Counted from the stretch's first letter, positions 52,167-61,270 are shown. The stretch is DNA of 64,000 nucleotides from Igneacidithiobacillus sp028697715 (GCA_050251535.1 JBFWMO010000001.1:124001-188000); one strand, 5' to 3'. Notes: generated from the sequence alone by a model not told the origin. Translations and numbers: made by a program.

Positions 52167-52463
52167 ATGATCGAACTCAAGTAAACAGAGACTTTCAGAA
52201 AGTGGTGGACGAAGCTCAAAGATGAACGAGCTCGTGGCATCGTTGCTGGTCGCCTGGATCGTCTCGCTTACGGGTTGATCGGCGACGCGGGGCCGGTGGG
52301 GGAGGGGATCAGTGAGCTACGCATCCACCATGGCCCTGGGTACCGCGTTTATTTTCAGCAACGGGGAAGCATGATCATCGTCTTGCTCTGTGGTGGCAAC
52401 AAGAGCACGCAAGCGAAGGATATCAGGGTAGCAAAGCGCCTGGCTGCTGAATGGAGTGAATGA
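52167..52463 (+). pseudogene. RelE/HigB-type toxin (copy 3) with premature stop
   Basis: The frame from ATG 52167 reads MIELK, then TAA (52182-52184), then TETFRKWWTKLKDERARGI and on to 52463, the same 98-codon length as copies 1 and 2. One base (C to T in a Gln codon) would account for the stop. The rest, including ELRIHHGPGYRVYF and LLCGGNKSTQ, is intact. Re-initiation inside the gene would lose the N-terminal helices. Confidence 0.75.
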
Positions 52464-52762
52464 CCATGAGTGAAAAATTATCTACTTTTGACCCTGCCGA
52501 AGGGCTGGCATCAGACGCGGCCATCGCAGCCTTCATGGCCGATGCGTTTGAATCTGCAGACGCCGGCTACATTGCGCACGCGCTGGGCGTCGTGGCCCGC
52601 GCCAAGGGAATGGCTCAGATCGCTGGGGAAACTGGTCTTTCGCGTGAACAGTTGTACCGCTCATTCAGCGAGCGCGGCAATCCGACGCTCAAGACCACGC
52701 TAGCAGTCATGAAGGTCCTAGGGATTGAACTTACGGCAAAACCGGGGCCACAGGGCCGATGA
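52460..52762 (+). CDS. HigA-like XRE antitoxin (copy 3)
   Basis: 100 residues, intact, homologous to copies 1 and 2 (ARAKGMAQIAGETGLSREQL; GNPTLKTTLAVMKVLG). ATGA overlap with the toxin frame. Confidence 0.82.
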   Translation: MTMSEKLSTFDPAEGLASDAAIAAFMADAFESADAGYIAHALGVVARAKGMAQIAGETGLSREQLYRSFSERGNPTLKTTLAVMKVLGIELTAKPGPQGR

Positions 52763-52979
52763 TGGCCAATCATATCGGTAAAGCCACCGACTATTAGGCT
52801 ACGCTCGCCAGAACCGACCGTTTTCTGAGCCTGGATAGCTCCGGTGTGCCATCACCGCACGACAACCAGGACTGCTGCAATAGAGATCGAGCGAAGAGAT
52901 CTTCCTGACAAACATCGTTCCACGCATTGTGCGCTTCAGTTGTTTTTGGGGGGCAGGGCAGGGCAGCGGGGCGGGCGAT

Positions 52980-53258
52980 CGTCTACCGGGTAGACGGGCG
53001 CAGCGGCCACGTTTTCCCGGAAAACGGTTCCGTCTTCCCGGAAAACGCCCACATTACCCCTTCTTTATCTTGCGTTCCGCTTTTCTTTCGGTAGACGCTT
53101 TTTTTGGCGTTTTCGTCTGCCGGGTAGACGATTTTTTAGAGCAGCGTTCAGCGGGAATACGCTTTTATTTACCGATTCTGGGTCCAGCGTCTACCGGGTA
53201 GACGCCCGAACACAGGCCCGATTGGGTGAAAAATGCGAGATCGTCTACTGGGTAGACG
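52980..53258. repeat. Palindrome cluster, candidate centromere or origin
   Basis: Copies or near-copies of CGTCTACCGGGTAGACG at 52980-52996, 53114-53130 (one mismatch), 53189-53205 and 53242-53258 (one mismatch), plus a half-site at 53090-53097. Two copies of another palindrome, CGTTTTCCCGGAAAACG (53010-53026) and CGTCTTCCCGGAAAACG (53031-53047), lie between them. The 482-bp gap 52763-53244 has no gene. Confidence 0.65.
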
Positions 53259-53928
53259 ACTCAGAGAGCAGTAAGTGGTATTCAAGCCACCAGGCGTACC
53301 TGCCGCCGATTAGAGCTCCGGCCCATCGAACCAGAGGGATGATGCTCACAACCAATACACAGGAAAGGACGAGGCCTTGTACGGCCAGACCAGCCAGCCC
53401 CGACAGCATGAGCTGTAGCGCCAGTGAATATAGCGGGAAGAGCACGATGAAGATCGCGGCGACGAATCTCCAAAGATTGCCATCAATAGGATAGAAAAAC
53501 GTCGGCTCCATCTTTGCCAGATCGGGGTGAGTGCGCTCGAACAAGGCAAACCAAGCGAGCCGCTCGCCGTCGTTCGCGCACATTCCGAGTAGTTTTCGCC
53601 TCACGGAGGAATCGTTATATGCGCGTGGAATAGCCAGCAAGAGGAAACCCATCTCGAATGCCAGAAAGACCAGAAGCGTCAAATGCAAAAAGAGCGTCAG
53701 AGCGAAAGCGAGTGCCCAGATCAACCAGAGAACGCTCCCAACAAAGAACAATGGAACATCCCAGCGGGTCATCACCCGCAAAGGTATGCAGGCAACCTGC
53801 GGAGGATGGCGAAAGTCTGCCCACACTATGAGTGGAATCCTCCAAAGTTCGGAAAGCACAGATTTACTCACTCGTCGTACACTCCAGACCGCAACGATAG
53901 CGGCTACCAGCCAAGCCAGAATTTCCAT
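53245..53928 (-). CDS. Polytopic membrane protein
   Basis: 227 residues with an N-terminal segment (1-17), two central segments (about 58-100) and two C-terminal ones (about 154-200). No recognised family. The last codons (SSTQ-stop) are part of the palindrome at 53242-53258. Own leader box upstream. Confidence 0.65.
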   Translation of the reverse strand: MEILAWLVAAIVAVWSVRRVSKSVLSELWRIPLIVWADFRHPPQVACIPLRVMTRWDVPLFFVGSVLWLIWALAFALTLFLHLTLLVFLAFEMGFLLLAIPRAYNDSSVRRKLLGMCANDGERLAWFALFERTHPDLAKMEPTFFYPIDGNLWRFVAAIFIVLFPLYSLALQLMLSGLAGLAVQGLVLSCVLVVSIIPLVRWAGALIGGRYAWWLEYHLLLSESSTQ

Positions 53929-53970
53929 GGTATCTACAAGCCCTCCAGTGAGAAAGGATCAATCCCAGAC

Positions 53971-53981
53971 GGGTATAGATC
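53971..53981 (-). promoter_or_regulatory. GATCTATACCC leader box of the membrane protein gene
   Basis: Minus-strand box 53981-53971, 42 nt before ATG 53928. ACCC can pair with the GGAGGG ribosome binding site. Confidence 0.55.
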
Positions 53982-54013
53982 AGCGAGAGGTTTTCAAACC
54001 CGAATCGGGTCAG

Positions 54014-54295
54014 TCTCCTCGGTAGACGATTTCTGACAGCGGAGATCGGCCCAGCGTCTACCGGGTAGACGATTTTTTGGAGCGTTATCCCCGCGATCCA
54101 CGGTCCGAAGCCCAGACAACGAAGCGGGGTCCAACTGGACCCCCGGCGGCCGTCTGGGTTGTGGTCGGCAAGCCGGAACGTGTACCGGCTGGTCGTTACA
54201 CGGTAACGAGCCGTCCACAAGGCGGTGGAGCTGCGGGGATAACGCGACCACATGTCCTGCGGCAGGAAAAGCGGGGTTCGTCTACCGGGTAGGCG
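54014..54295. repeat. Further palindromes downstream of topB
   Basis: A perfect copy at 54055-54071, one-mismatch copy CGTCTACCGGGTAGGCG at 54279-54295 and a degenerate copy at 54012-54028. Between them lies the separate hairpin GGGGTCC-AACT-GGACCCC (54127-54144). 53982-54322 has no gene I can support. Confidence 0.55.
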
Positions 54296-54322
54296 ATCTC
54301 AGGAAGCAACAAATTGTCTCGC

Positions 54323-56374
54323 TCATGTTTTTTTCTCGCTCCACTTCGTTCCGAGCTTCTTGGCATCCTGCTTGTCCGGCCACCAGCAGGACTGGCAGCC
54401 CTCGCACTTGAAAAAGGCGTCGCCTTTCTTGGTCTTCAGGGTGATGGTCGGTTTTTTGCAGTCTGGACAGGAAGGGCCTGCTTTCGCAGCGCCTCCGCGC
54501 ATTTTTCCGGTAGACGCCTTACCCCGCGCGCTCGTGGCGGACCGCGCTTGCCCAACGGCGATGGTCGCAGCCTTGGCTGCTTCGATCATGCGAGAAACGA
54601 ATTTGCGCTGGGCTTCCTCGAACTGCTGTAGCGTCACGCGGCCCTCAGACACGGATGATAGGGCATCTTCCCAGCGTGCCGTCAGGACGGGATCCGTGAG
54701 GTCTTTGGGCAGCGCGTGAACCAGCGCCCGCCCTGCCTGGGTGGAGAGAATCTGCTTGCCTTTGCGCTCCATGAATCCCCGGGTGAGCAGTGTTTCGATG
54801 ATGCTAGCCCTGGTGGCCTCAGTCCCCAGGCCAGAGGTTTCCTTGAGTTTGGCCTTGGCGGCCTCATCCTCAACCACCTTGTGGATGTTGCTCATGGCCT
54901 CAATGAGCGACCCATCCGTAAATCGTGCCGGCGGCTTGGTCTGTTTTGCCTGGACATCTGCATCCTGGACGGTCAGAACCTGGCCTTTTTTGAGCGCCGG
55001 GATCGGCTGGGCGGGGGTGTCATCATTATCGTCATCGGTCATCCCATACACGGCTTTCCAGCCTGCGGATACCGGAATGTTGGCAGTCGCCTTCCAGTCC
55101 TCGCCGGTGCAAGTCAGTAGGGCCTTGATCGCCCGGTACACATAGGGCGGATAGAACTGCGCGAGATAGGAGCGGACGATGATCTCGTAGACTTTGGCCA
55201 CTGCGGGGCTCATAGAGCCCTGCATGGAGCCGGTCGGAATGATGGCGTGGTGCGCCGTCACTTTGCCCGTATTCCAGATGGCCGACTTCCGGTTAGAATC
55301 GGCGGCTTTCACCAGATCCGCAAATCCAGCTTTTGCCAGGCCGGACAGTATCTGTCCGGCATCCCCATGCTGTTCTTCAGGTAGATAGCGGCAATCGGTC
55401 CGGGGATAGGTCGCCGCCTTGTGCTCCTCGTACAGCGCCTGGGCCGCATCAAGGACATTTTGTGCCGACATGCCGAGCTTGGCCGAGCAGACCTTTTGCA
55501 GTTCGGCGAGAGAGAACCCTAGCGGTGCCTGTTGCTGCTTTTCGTCGCTGGTGAAATCCTTCACCGTGGCCTTGCCGTCTGCCTTGGCCTGGGTTGCCAG
55601 TCGGTCAGCTGCTTTCCGGTCGGTGAGGAAGCCTTCGGCATCGACGCCCTCGAAGTCCTCCCGCAGATCCCAGGCGGCCCAGAATCCTGTGTAAATCCGA
55701 GGAACGTAGTAATCTTTGGGTTTGAAGTGCTCGATCTTCTCATCACGGGCCACGACCAGAGCCAAGGTCGGCGTCTGCACCCGACCCACGGAGACGACTC
55801 CGGCGCCGCTGTTGCGCAGCGTAAATGCGCGGGTGAGATTCATGCCCATGAGCCAGTCCGCGCGTGCGCGGGCTTCGGCAGAATTGCTGAGATTCTGATA
55901 TTCCCTATTGTCCTTGAGCGATGCCAGAGCCTTACGCACGGATTGCTCATCGAGGGCGGCCAGCCAGATCCTCTGGGTTGGGCCTTTCCAGCGGAGTTCC
56001 TCCAGGATCTCATCCACCAGCAGCTGACCCTCTCGGTCCGGATCGCCGGCATTAACGACAGACGAGGCTTTCTTAAGCAGTTCCCGGATCACCTTGATCT
56101 GGGCCTTGGCGTCATCTTTTGCCCGCTTCTTCCATTGCTCAGGAAAAATGGGCAGTTCCTCAAAGCGCCATTTCTTCTTGCCCTTTGGCGTGGTAGGAAC
56201 ATCATCAGGCGTGTAGAAGTCCGGCTCTTCCTGCTCGAATATATGGCCGAAACACCAGGTCACGACGGTATCGGATCCGCACTGAATGAACCCGTTACCC
56301 TTGTTCTTCGGTCCAGGCAAATACTCGGCTATGCCTTTACCCAGGCTGGGTTTCTCGGCAATGTATACTTTCAT
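54323..56374 (-). CDS. topB: Topoisomerase III (TraE/TopB-like)
   Basis: 683 residues from ATG 56374; the frame is open to 56416 but that part is leader. Type IA topoisomerase: Toprim start KVYIAEKPSLG, acidic DPDREG (D111, D113, E115), active-site Tyr323 in TYPRTDCRYLP, and a C-terminal zinc ribbon (CPDC...CEGC). Decatenates single-stranded or replicating DNA; common in ICEs. Confidence 0.93.
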   Translation of the reverse strand: MKVYIAEKPSLGKGIAEYLPGPKNKGNGFIQCGSDTVVTWCFGHIFEQEEPDFYTPDDVPTTPKGKKKWRFEELPIFPEQWKKRAKDDAKAQIKVIRELLKKASSVVNAGDPDREGQLLVDEILEELRWKGPTQRIWLAALDEQSVRKALASLKDNREYQNLSNSAEARARADWLMGMNLTRAFTLRNSGAGVVSVGRVQTPTLALVVARDEKIEHFKPKDYYVPRIYTGFWAAWDLREDFEGVDAEGFLTDRKAADRLATQAKADGKATVKDFTSDEKQQQAPLGFSLAELQKVCSAKLGMSAQNVLDAAQALYEEHKAATYPRTDCRYLPEEQHGDAGQILSGLAKAGFADLVKAADSNRKSAIWNTGKVTAHHAIIPTGSMQGSMSPAVAKVYEIIVRSYLAQFYPPYVYRAIKALLTCTGEDWKATANIPVSAGWKAVYGMTDDDNDDTPAQPIPALKKGQVLTVQDADVQAKQTKPPARFTDGSLIEAMSNIHKVVEDEAAKAKLKETSGLGTEATRASIIETLLTRGFMERKGKQILSTQAGRALVHALPKDLTDPVLTARWEDALSSVSEGRVTLQQFEEAQRKFVSRMIEAAKAATIAVGQARSATSARGKASTGKMRGGAAKAGPSCPDCKKPTITLKTKKGDAFFKCEGCQSCWWPDKQDAKKLGTKWSEKKT

Positions 56375-56384
56375 CAGGCACCCT

Positions 56385-56438
56385 CTATTGTCTACCGGGT
56401 AGACGCTCTGCGTCACCCCAACGTGAGGGTATAGATCG
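56385..56438 (-). promoter_or_regulatory. topB leader: GATCTATACCC box, palindrome and SD hairpin
   Basis: Minus-strand box 56438-56428. ACCCTC can pair with GAGGGT, the topB SD. The loop between them contains GTCTACCGGGTAGACG (56390-56405), so a bound protein could act on both promoter and translation start. Confidence 0.65.
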
Positions 56439-56656
56439 TTGTTGGGTCGGTCACTGTCACCGACCGGCAGACGTTAAATCCGAACGACCAAGATGCAGCG
56501 GAAGCAGTCGTCCAGCGGCTTAACCATCGTGTTCTCAAAACTCGTCACCAAGGCTGGAAGCCGTGACTGCCTACTGAGAATGGCTTTCGAGAATTGTAAC
56601 CCATTGCTTTACTGTGCGAGAACGACCACCGGTTGAAGCCTCTCGAAAACGGTGGT

Positions 56657-57451
56657 TCATAAGGTGGTGTTGCGCTTCAAACTAGAAGCCGCCTTTTCTT
56701 CCATCGTACTTTCAGTAACCGGGATAGATTTTGTAATATATTTTTCTTTTAATTCCTTCTGCTCGTTATTCAATGGCTCAAAGTTTTCAACGTAGCGCGG
56801 TAATCCGCGAAATCTTTTAAGGAATTTCTCTGGACCTAATCGCTGTACCTCCTCAACGCTTTTAGCATGGTGTATTTCAAAAATAGCTGTTGCTTTGTTT
56901 AGCTCAAGCGTGATTTCGTACAGTGAGTTAAGAAGGCAGCCAAACAGCTTCTGGTTGTCTTCACTTAGATATCTGGTGAGGTATTCATTATTTATTTCTG
57001 AGCTTGGGATCATCTTTCCTTCTAGGAAACCGTTAGAATCCCACATCGTATGTGTGACAGCGTTACGTTCGATGGATTTTTCACTAAGTTTTTCGATCCA
57101 TTTCAGTGCGTGCTCTTTATCCTCGGAAGGGTATGGTTGATATTTTTCTATTGCCGCCAAAGTTCTTTTGCGTTGAGCGTAGTCTGATCTGAGAGAGAAA
57201 AACGTTTCTTCAGCTTGCTTTTTTGGAAGGCCAGAAAAATACCAAAAATTCCTAAATACTTGTTCGTGAGTGTCATTCCATACGATAGTAATAGCACCTA
57301 TTAGCATACATGCAGGCATGTATGAATTACTTCCAGACAACGGATATACCAGTACGCCAGACGTTTTTGCCTCGTGTTCAGAGTCGCTCATTGTCCTTCT
57401 ATCCAAAGCTTTAAATCGCCAATAATAAACCGCATAATGCACTCCTAGCAC
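56657..57451 (-). CDS. AT-rich protein with RNxxxH (HEPN-like) motif
   Basis: 264 residues if started at GTG 57451; ATG 57391 (MSDSEHEAKTSG) is an alternative. Helical, with SIERNAVTHTMW giving the R-N-x3-H motif of HEPN RNases. Low GC against its surroundings indicates recent acquisition. The intergenic 56439-56656 contains inverted repeats GGTCGGT/ACCGACC and ACCACCG/CGGTGGT but no gene. Confidence 0.55.
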   Translation of the reverse strand: MLGVHYAVYYWRFKALDRRTMSDSEHEAKTSGVLVYPLSGSNSYMPACMLIGAITIVWNDTHEQVFRNFWYFSGLPKKQAEETFFSLRSDYAQRKRTLAAIEKYQPYPSEDKEHALKWIEKLSEKSIERNAVTHTMWDSNGFLEGKMIPSSEINNEYLTRYLSEDNQKLFGCLLNSLYEITLELNKATAIFEIHHAKSVEEVQRLGPEKFLKRFRGLPRYVENFEPLNNEQKELKEKYITKSIPVTESTMEEKAASSLKRNTTL

Positions 57452-57746
57452 TAGGGCGCTTCGAATAACAAAAATTTCACGACTTGAGAATGGAATATTC
57501 CCCTTTCCTCGCCAATTTCAGGCGACTTTTACGCATTATCCCTACTTTCTCTGAGTATTTCCAGTATTTTCAGCCTTTTTCGTGGGCTTTGGACGGATGG
57601 ATCCCTACCTGGCTACCGATTGCTGCATCAAGCAAGGTGGTAGCCCGACCTGTGTCTTCCCGCAACGCCCGATGCCGTTAGCGCCTATAACGCTCGGCGT
57701 GATGTGGCGGCAGGAGCCACAGGTTACTCTGGTGTTGTTTTCTGGG

Positions 57747-57911
57747 TTAGCCATTCGCTTTTCCCCGCACTATTTGGCTGCTCCGGTACGTCACCACCCG
57801 GCGTGCGGAAATCTCGACCAGATCCATGTTCGTCGGATTCCGCCCCGGACGTGCATTTTTATGCAGCAGGATAAAGCTGCCGAACCCTGAGAGTTTGACG
57901 TTTTCGCCAGA
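57747..57911 (-). pseudogene. C-terminal fragment of IHF alpha-like gene
   Basis: About 55 codons: SGENVKLSGFGSFILLHKNA then RPGRNPTNMDLVEISARRVV are the beta-arm and tail of IHF-alpha/HU proteins. The N-terminal half is missing. Not a working gene. 57452-57746 contains nothing else I can support. Confidence 0.7.
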
Positions 57912-58143
57912 GGCCAGGGTCGTACGGAAGCAGACATCCCCCCCGGAAGGGAACAGGAACGAGTAATATCTCTCACAAGCCGCCGTAGTCCGATGCAAGT
58001 TATCCAGAGGTAAGCTATTTGCGGTCCATCGGTGCCGTGGGTAATATGCTCTCCATACCGTCCGCACAACAAAAACGTTTTGTTGCCCTGAAGGCATCGC
58101 ATGCTCGCTTAAACTCAAATTTCATCCAAGTGCGGAGAGCCAC

Positions 58144-59094
58144 ATGGTAAGCGCAGAATTCAACACCAAGAATCAGCACTACGTCTGGCGGCACTACCTA
58201 AATGCATGGACGGTGGATAGTGGCTTTTGCTGCTATCGCCAGAAAGACAAGAAGTTGTTCAAGACACAGCCAAAGGCCATCGCTAGCGAAACCTATTTTT
58301 ATGAGATCCAGCAGCTTACCAACGGCGATATGGCATTTCTAGAGGATATCATTAGCAGGACGACTAATGAGCGTCTCCGCGAATTGAATCGCGACTATGT
58401 CAAAATGACCCAGATCCCTTTCCATCTCCGTGAGCTTCTTAAAAGCAGTTACTTGAATCCCAAAGCGCGTGCCGCCCTGGAAGGGGAATTGCGCGGGGCC
58501 GAAAGAAATCTTATCGAACGCTACCATACTGGTATCGAAAACAAATGCCAGGATGTTCTGGATTCACTTCGAAATATGGATGACGCTTTCTATAAAGATG
58601 AGGTGCGTTGCGGCGATTTTCTCCATTTTCTATCACATCAATATTTTCGGACAGCGAAGATGAGGGATGGACTCAGCAACATTCTCAACTACATACCCGG
58701 TCACGACCCTCGCAGGACCGCAAAGATTCTCAATCATATCCATGCGACCAACGTCAGCGTTGGGCTATTCCGAGAAAGGAACACCTATCGAATCATATTC
58801 CTTACGAATGACACGCCGATCCCCTTCGTCACGGGGGATCAACCAGTCTTAAACATGCTTGACCCAGAGGTATCGGATAACATAGAACTTTACTATCCGC
58901 TTTCACCCAATCTCGCGGTGATAGTAACCAAGGATGCCGCGCGATTTCCGGACCGTGAACGGGGCGTCACAACGTTTGAGGTGGAACGGTACAACTATGC
59001 TATTTACAGCAACTCAAAAGACCAGATTTATTCGAACGATGCTACCTATCTAGGTTGCTTAGTGGCAACGGGAAAGCACGTACTTGCACGGTAA
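58144..59094 (+). CDS. DUF4238-type protein
   Basis: 316 residues. NTKNQHYVWRHYLNAWT at the start and ITGDQPV-like FVTGDQPVLNM later match the DUF4238 family, found mostly in accessory and defence regions. No membrane segment. Biochemical role unknown. 59095-59606 downstream has only a short repeat (59366-59380). Confidence 0.75.
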   Translation: MVSAEFNTKNQHYVWRHYLNAWTVDSGFCCYRQKDKKLFKTQPKAIASETYFYEIQQLTNGDMAFLEDIISRTTNERLRELNRDYVKMTQIPFHLRELLKSSYLNPKARAALEGELRGAERNLIERYHTGIENKCQDVLDSLRNMDDAFYKDEVRCGDFLHFLSHQYFRTAKMRDGLSNILNYIPGHDPRRTAKILNHIHATNVSVGLFRERNTYRIIFLTNDTPIPFVTGDQPVLNMLDPEVSDNIELYYPLSPNLAVIVTKDAARFPDRERGVTTFEVERYNYAIYSNSKDQIYSNDATYLGCLVATGKHVLAR

Positions 59095-59606
59095 ATTTGT
59101 TCTAATCGTAACTCACTGATTCTCGACCCTAGAATATCTGGTTACTTACTACTAACAAACTGTTTCTATTGAACACACTCACCTTTCATACGGGAAATAG
59201 ACGGCAACCATCTGTTTTTGTAGGATAAATACTGTAGGAAAAATCTACCGTGCACGTACTTGCAACATAATTGTCCTGCGGCATTTTAAATGCTATCTGG
59301 GACCGGCAGGTGATTCAAGCGCATGTCCGCCATCCGCTGAGGGTCAGCAGCCGTCGAGCAACCGCCAACGGCGGCAGGGCGGCGGATGCCGCCATTTGCT
59401 TGCCGCAAGTGAATGACTGCAATCAGTCTTGAACGGCCGTTCAGGCTGGCCCTGCTGCCAGCGATTTTACCACCGATCATGGAGTAGCCCGATTCAACGA
59501 CGGCACCAAGTCTTCGGTGTGTGCATCCTTCTTCAAGGCATTGCCGTCGTCAGGCATCCTCCTTCCCTCTGGGTTCCACGTCATCAGATTTTGGAGCAAC
59601 GACCCC

Positions 59607-59912
59607 TCATAGCCAAAATACCACAACTTTTCGTGGCTTCTCACCTTTTCTGCGGCTGCGCTGTTCGATGTGTCCCGTGATCTCTCCGCCGGCGTCGAGC
59701 TTTTGCAGTACGGCATCGCGGTTGCCGTCTTTGCGATAAAGCCAACCGATGGGCGTTTTCGGGTGTCCTCCAAGCCAGATCCCCACCGCATCCCGATCAT
59801 AGGGGTTGCCCGTATCCCGAGAAATCCGAACCTGGTTATCCGCTGGGATACCAGACAGACCAGAAGCTTCAGGGAACTCCTGGTTAAATGCAAGATTTGA
59901 AATTCGTCGCAT
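59607..59912 (-). CDS. HIRAN-domain protein
   Basis: 101 residues forming essentially one HIRAN domain: GIPADNQVRISRDTGNPYDR, DAVGIWLGG, IGWLYRKDGN. HIRAN domains bind DNA ends or stalled forks, usually fused to helicases; here it stands alone. No own SD; starts 2 nt after the small ORF upstream, so probably coupled. Confidence 0.75.
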   Translation of the reverse strand: MRRISNLAFNQEFPEASGLSGIPADNQVRISRDTGNPYDRDAVGIWLGGHPKTPIGWLYRKDGNRDAVLQKLDAGGEITGHIEQRSRRKGEKPRKVVVFWL

Positions 59913-59914
59913 GG

Positions 59915-60016
59915 TTACCAGCTATAGCTTGCGGAACCAGCCACCGGAGCATTGGCCCCGGTCCCGTTGCAGCCTAATGTCGCCATGCAGGCTGTAACAA
60001 AAGCACCTTTGAACAT
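59915..60016 (-). CDS. 33-residue exported peptide or small lipoprotein
   Basis: MFKGAFVTACMATLGCNGTG and a short Gly/Ala/Ser tail: signal-like with Cys16 in a lipobox-like context (ATLGC). GGAGG 8 nt upstream and a leader box at 60056-60046 support translation. Confidence 0.5.
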   Translation of the reverse strand: MFKGAFVTACMATLGCNGTGANAPVAGSASYSW

Positions 60017-60045
60017 CGGGCATTCCTCCATATCAGAACCCGCTT

Positions 60046-60106
60046 GGGTATAGATCAAAGAATCTGGAGATACCTGAAGAGGCGCACCCGAGTCCGATCT
60101 ATACCT
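60046..60106. promoter_or_regulatory. Divergent GATCTATACC boxes
   Basis: Minus-strand box 60056-60046 (towards the HIRAN gene; ACCC-N4-GGGT follows) and plus-strand GATCTATACCT at 60096-60106 (CCTGG/CCAGG follows), 40 nt apart. Confidence 0.55.
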
Positions 60107-60141
60107 GGCCAGGAATCAGACTCAGAGCGAGGGTGAGAGGG

Positions 60142-60315
60142 ATGAACTACGAGGAAATCGAGATCCCAGACGAGCTGCTTTGTGGGGGAGCTTTTATCGA
60201 GGACGGGGCGCCAGACCTGCTCATCGCCGCGGCTTGGGCCATAAATGGGTATCGGTGCCCTGTTGACCATTTGCAGCAAGCAGAACCAGAGGAAGACATT
60301 GATGATGCGGAGTGA
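60142..60315 (+). CDS. Small acidic protein near the right ICE end
   Basis: 57 residues from ATG 60142; very acidic C-terminus (EPEEDIDDAE). No family. Overlaps the next gene by 14 nt. Confidence 0.5.
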   Translation: MNYEEIEIPDELLCGGAFIEDGAPDLLIAAAWAINGYRCPVDHLQQAEPEEDIDDAE

Positions 60316-60832
60316 ATCAACTCTCAACGCGATCCCGCAAGACCTTAGAAAAGAACTTGTCTTACTGGCCGACTTGCTCCCAGAACAAAGCCCATTGCCA
60401 TATACAAAGGCCAAACTCCTGGTGCTGTCTTGGAGCAGGCTCGGCCAGGATGCCCTGGCCTGGGCCGGAGCAAACCTGATCATCAAGATTGATCCAGCCC
60501 CCTACGAATCCGGAGATCTGGCATACGGCCCCACTCCCATTCAGACGGTGAACCGATCGGTTGACCTTTGGAAGCCGTTCTCACCTGAGCACTGGCGAGA
60601 GCATGTGCGAGGAATGAGCCTGTTCGACCTGGCTGTTTACCTGAAACTGAAGGTAGGAACGTGGGGAACGACACCGATAGCCCGCCGGCGGCATGTCACA
60701 AAAGATCGGCTTGATGGTATTGGACTTGGGTGTCAGATTCATCCCACCCGCTCAACCGCCTCGATCTTCCTATGCGGTGAGCGATCACTGCTGGAGATTG
60801 TCGAAACAGACCTTGCGGACCAGATCAAATAG
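60302..60832 (+). CDS. Unknown protein at the right ICE end
   Basis: 176 residues from ATG 60302 or 60305. No recognised motif; mixed alpha/beta (LSWSRLGQDALAWAGANLII). Last element gene before the tRNA fragment. Confidence 0.6.
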   Translation: MMRSESTLNAIPQDLRKELVLLADLLPEQSPLPYTKAKLLVLSWSRLGQDALAWAGANLIIKIDPAPYESGDLAYGPTPIQTVNRSVDLWKPFSPEHWREHVRGMSLFDLAVYLKLKVGTWGTTPIARRRHVTKDRLDGIGLGCQIHPTRSTASIFLCGERSLLEIVETDLADQIK

Positions 60833-60993
60833 GCTTCACAGGTAGAATCAGGAATGACTAAAGCCTTCTACAACTGAAAACTCGCCATTGTTTTGTAATG
60901 GAAATACTTTGTCCCGGCATGCCATTTTGTAGAAAGTATCCGCGCAGGAATATGCTATAAATACATAGTGTAAGCGGGATTATGGGGCTAGAA

Positions 60994-61038
<45 letters not shown>

Positions 61039-61270
61039 TGCAATAACCTGTTTGTCTATCCGGAACTGCCAGATTCCTGCTGATTTTCAAGCCGTTATTC
61101 TGCCATCACTCTTCGTTTCCGGTATCCTCGTCGTTCTGCATCTGACCTCATTTCTCCCTCTCGCCTGCCGGGGCTACTGAACTGCCAGGATCGGAACTTT
61201 CTTCAAGTTCTGAGACGTTGTCAGTGGCTATCTGACTCCCTTGGCTCTCACCGAGGGCAGAGCAAGCGAT

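Noticed and set aside
52980..53258. CRISPR array
   Set aside because: Repeats are short, irregularly spaced palindromes with mismatches and no uniform spacers.
54077..54292. Plus-strand 71-codon ORF between topB and the palindromes
   Set aside because: Composed partly of hairpins and the palindrome at 54279; no SD or family.
57582..57890. 102-codon plus ORF opposite the IHF fragment
   Set aside because: Antisense to a recognisable IHF-alpha tail; no SD and no domain.
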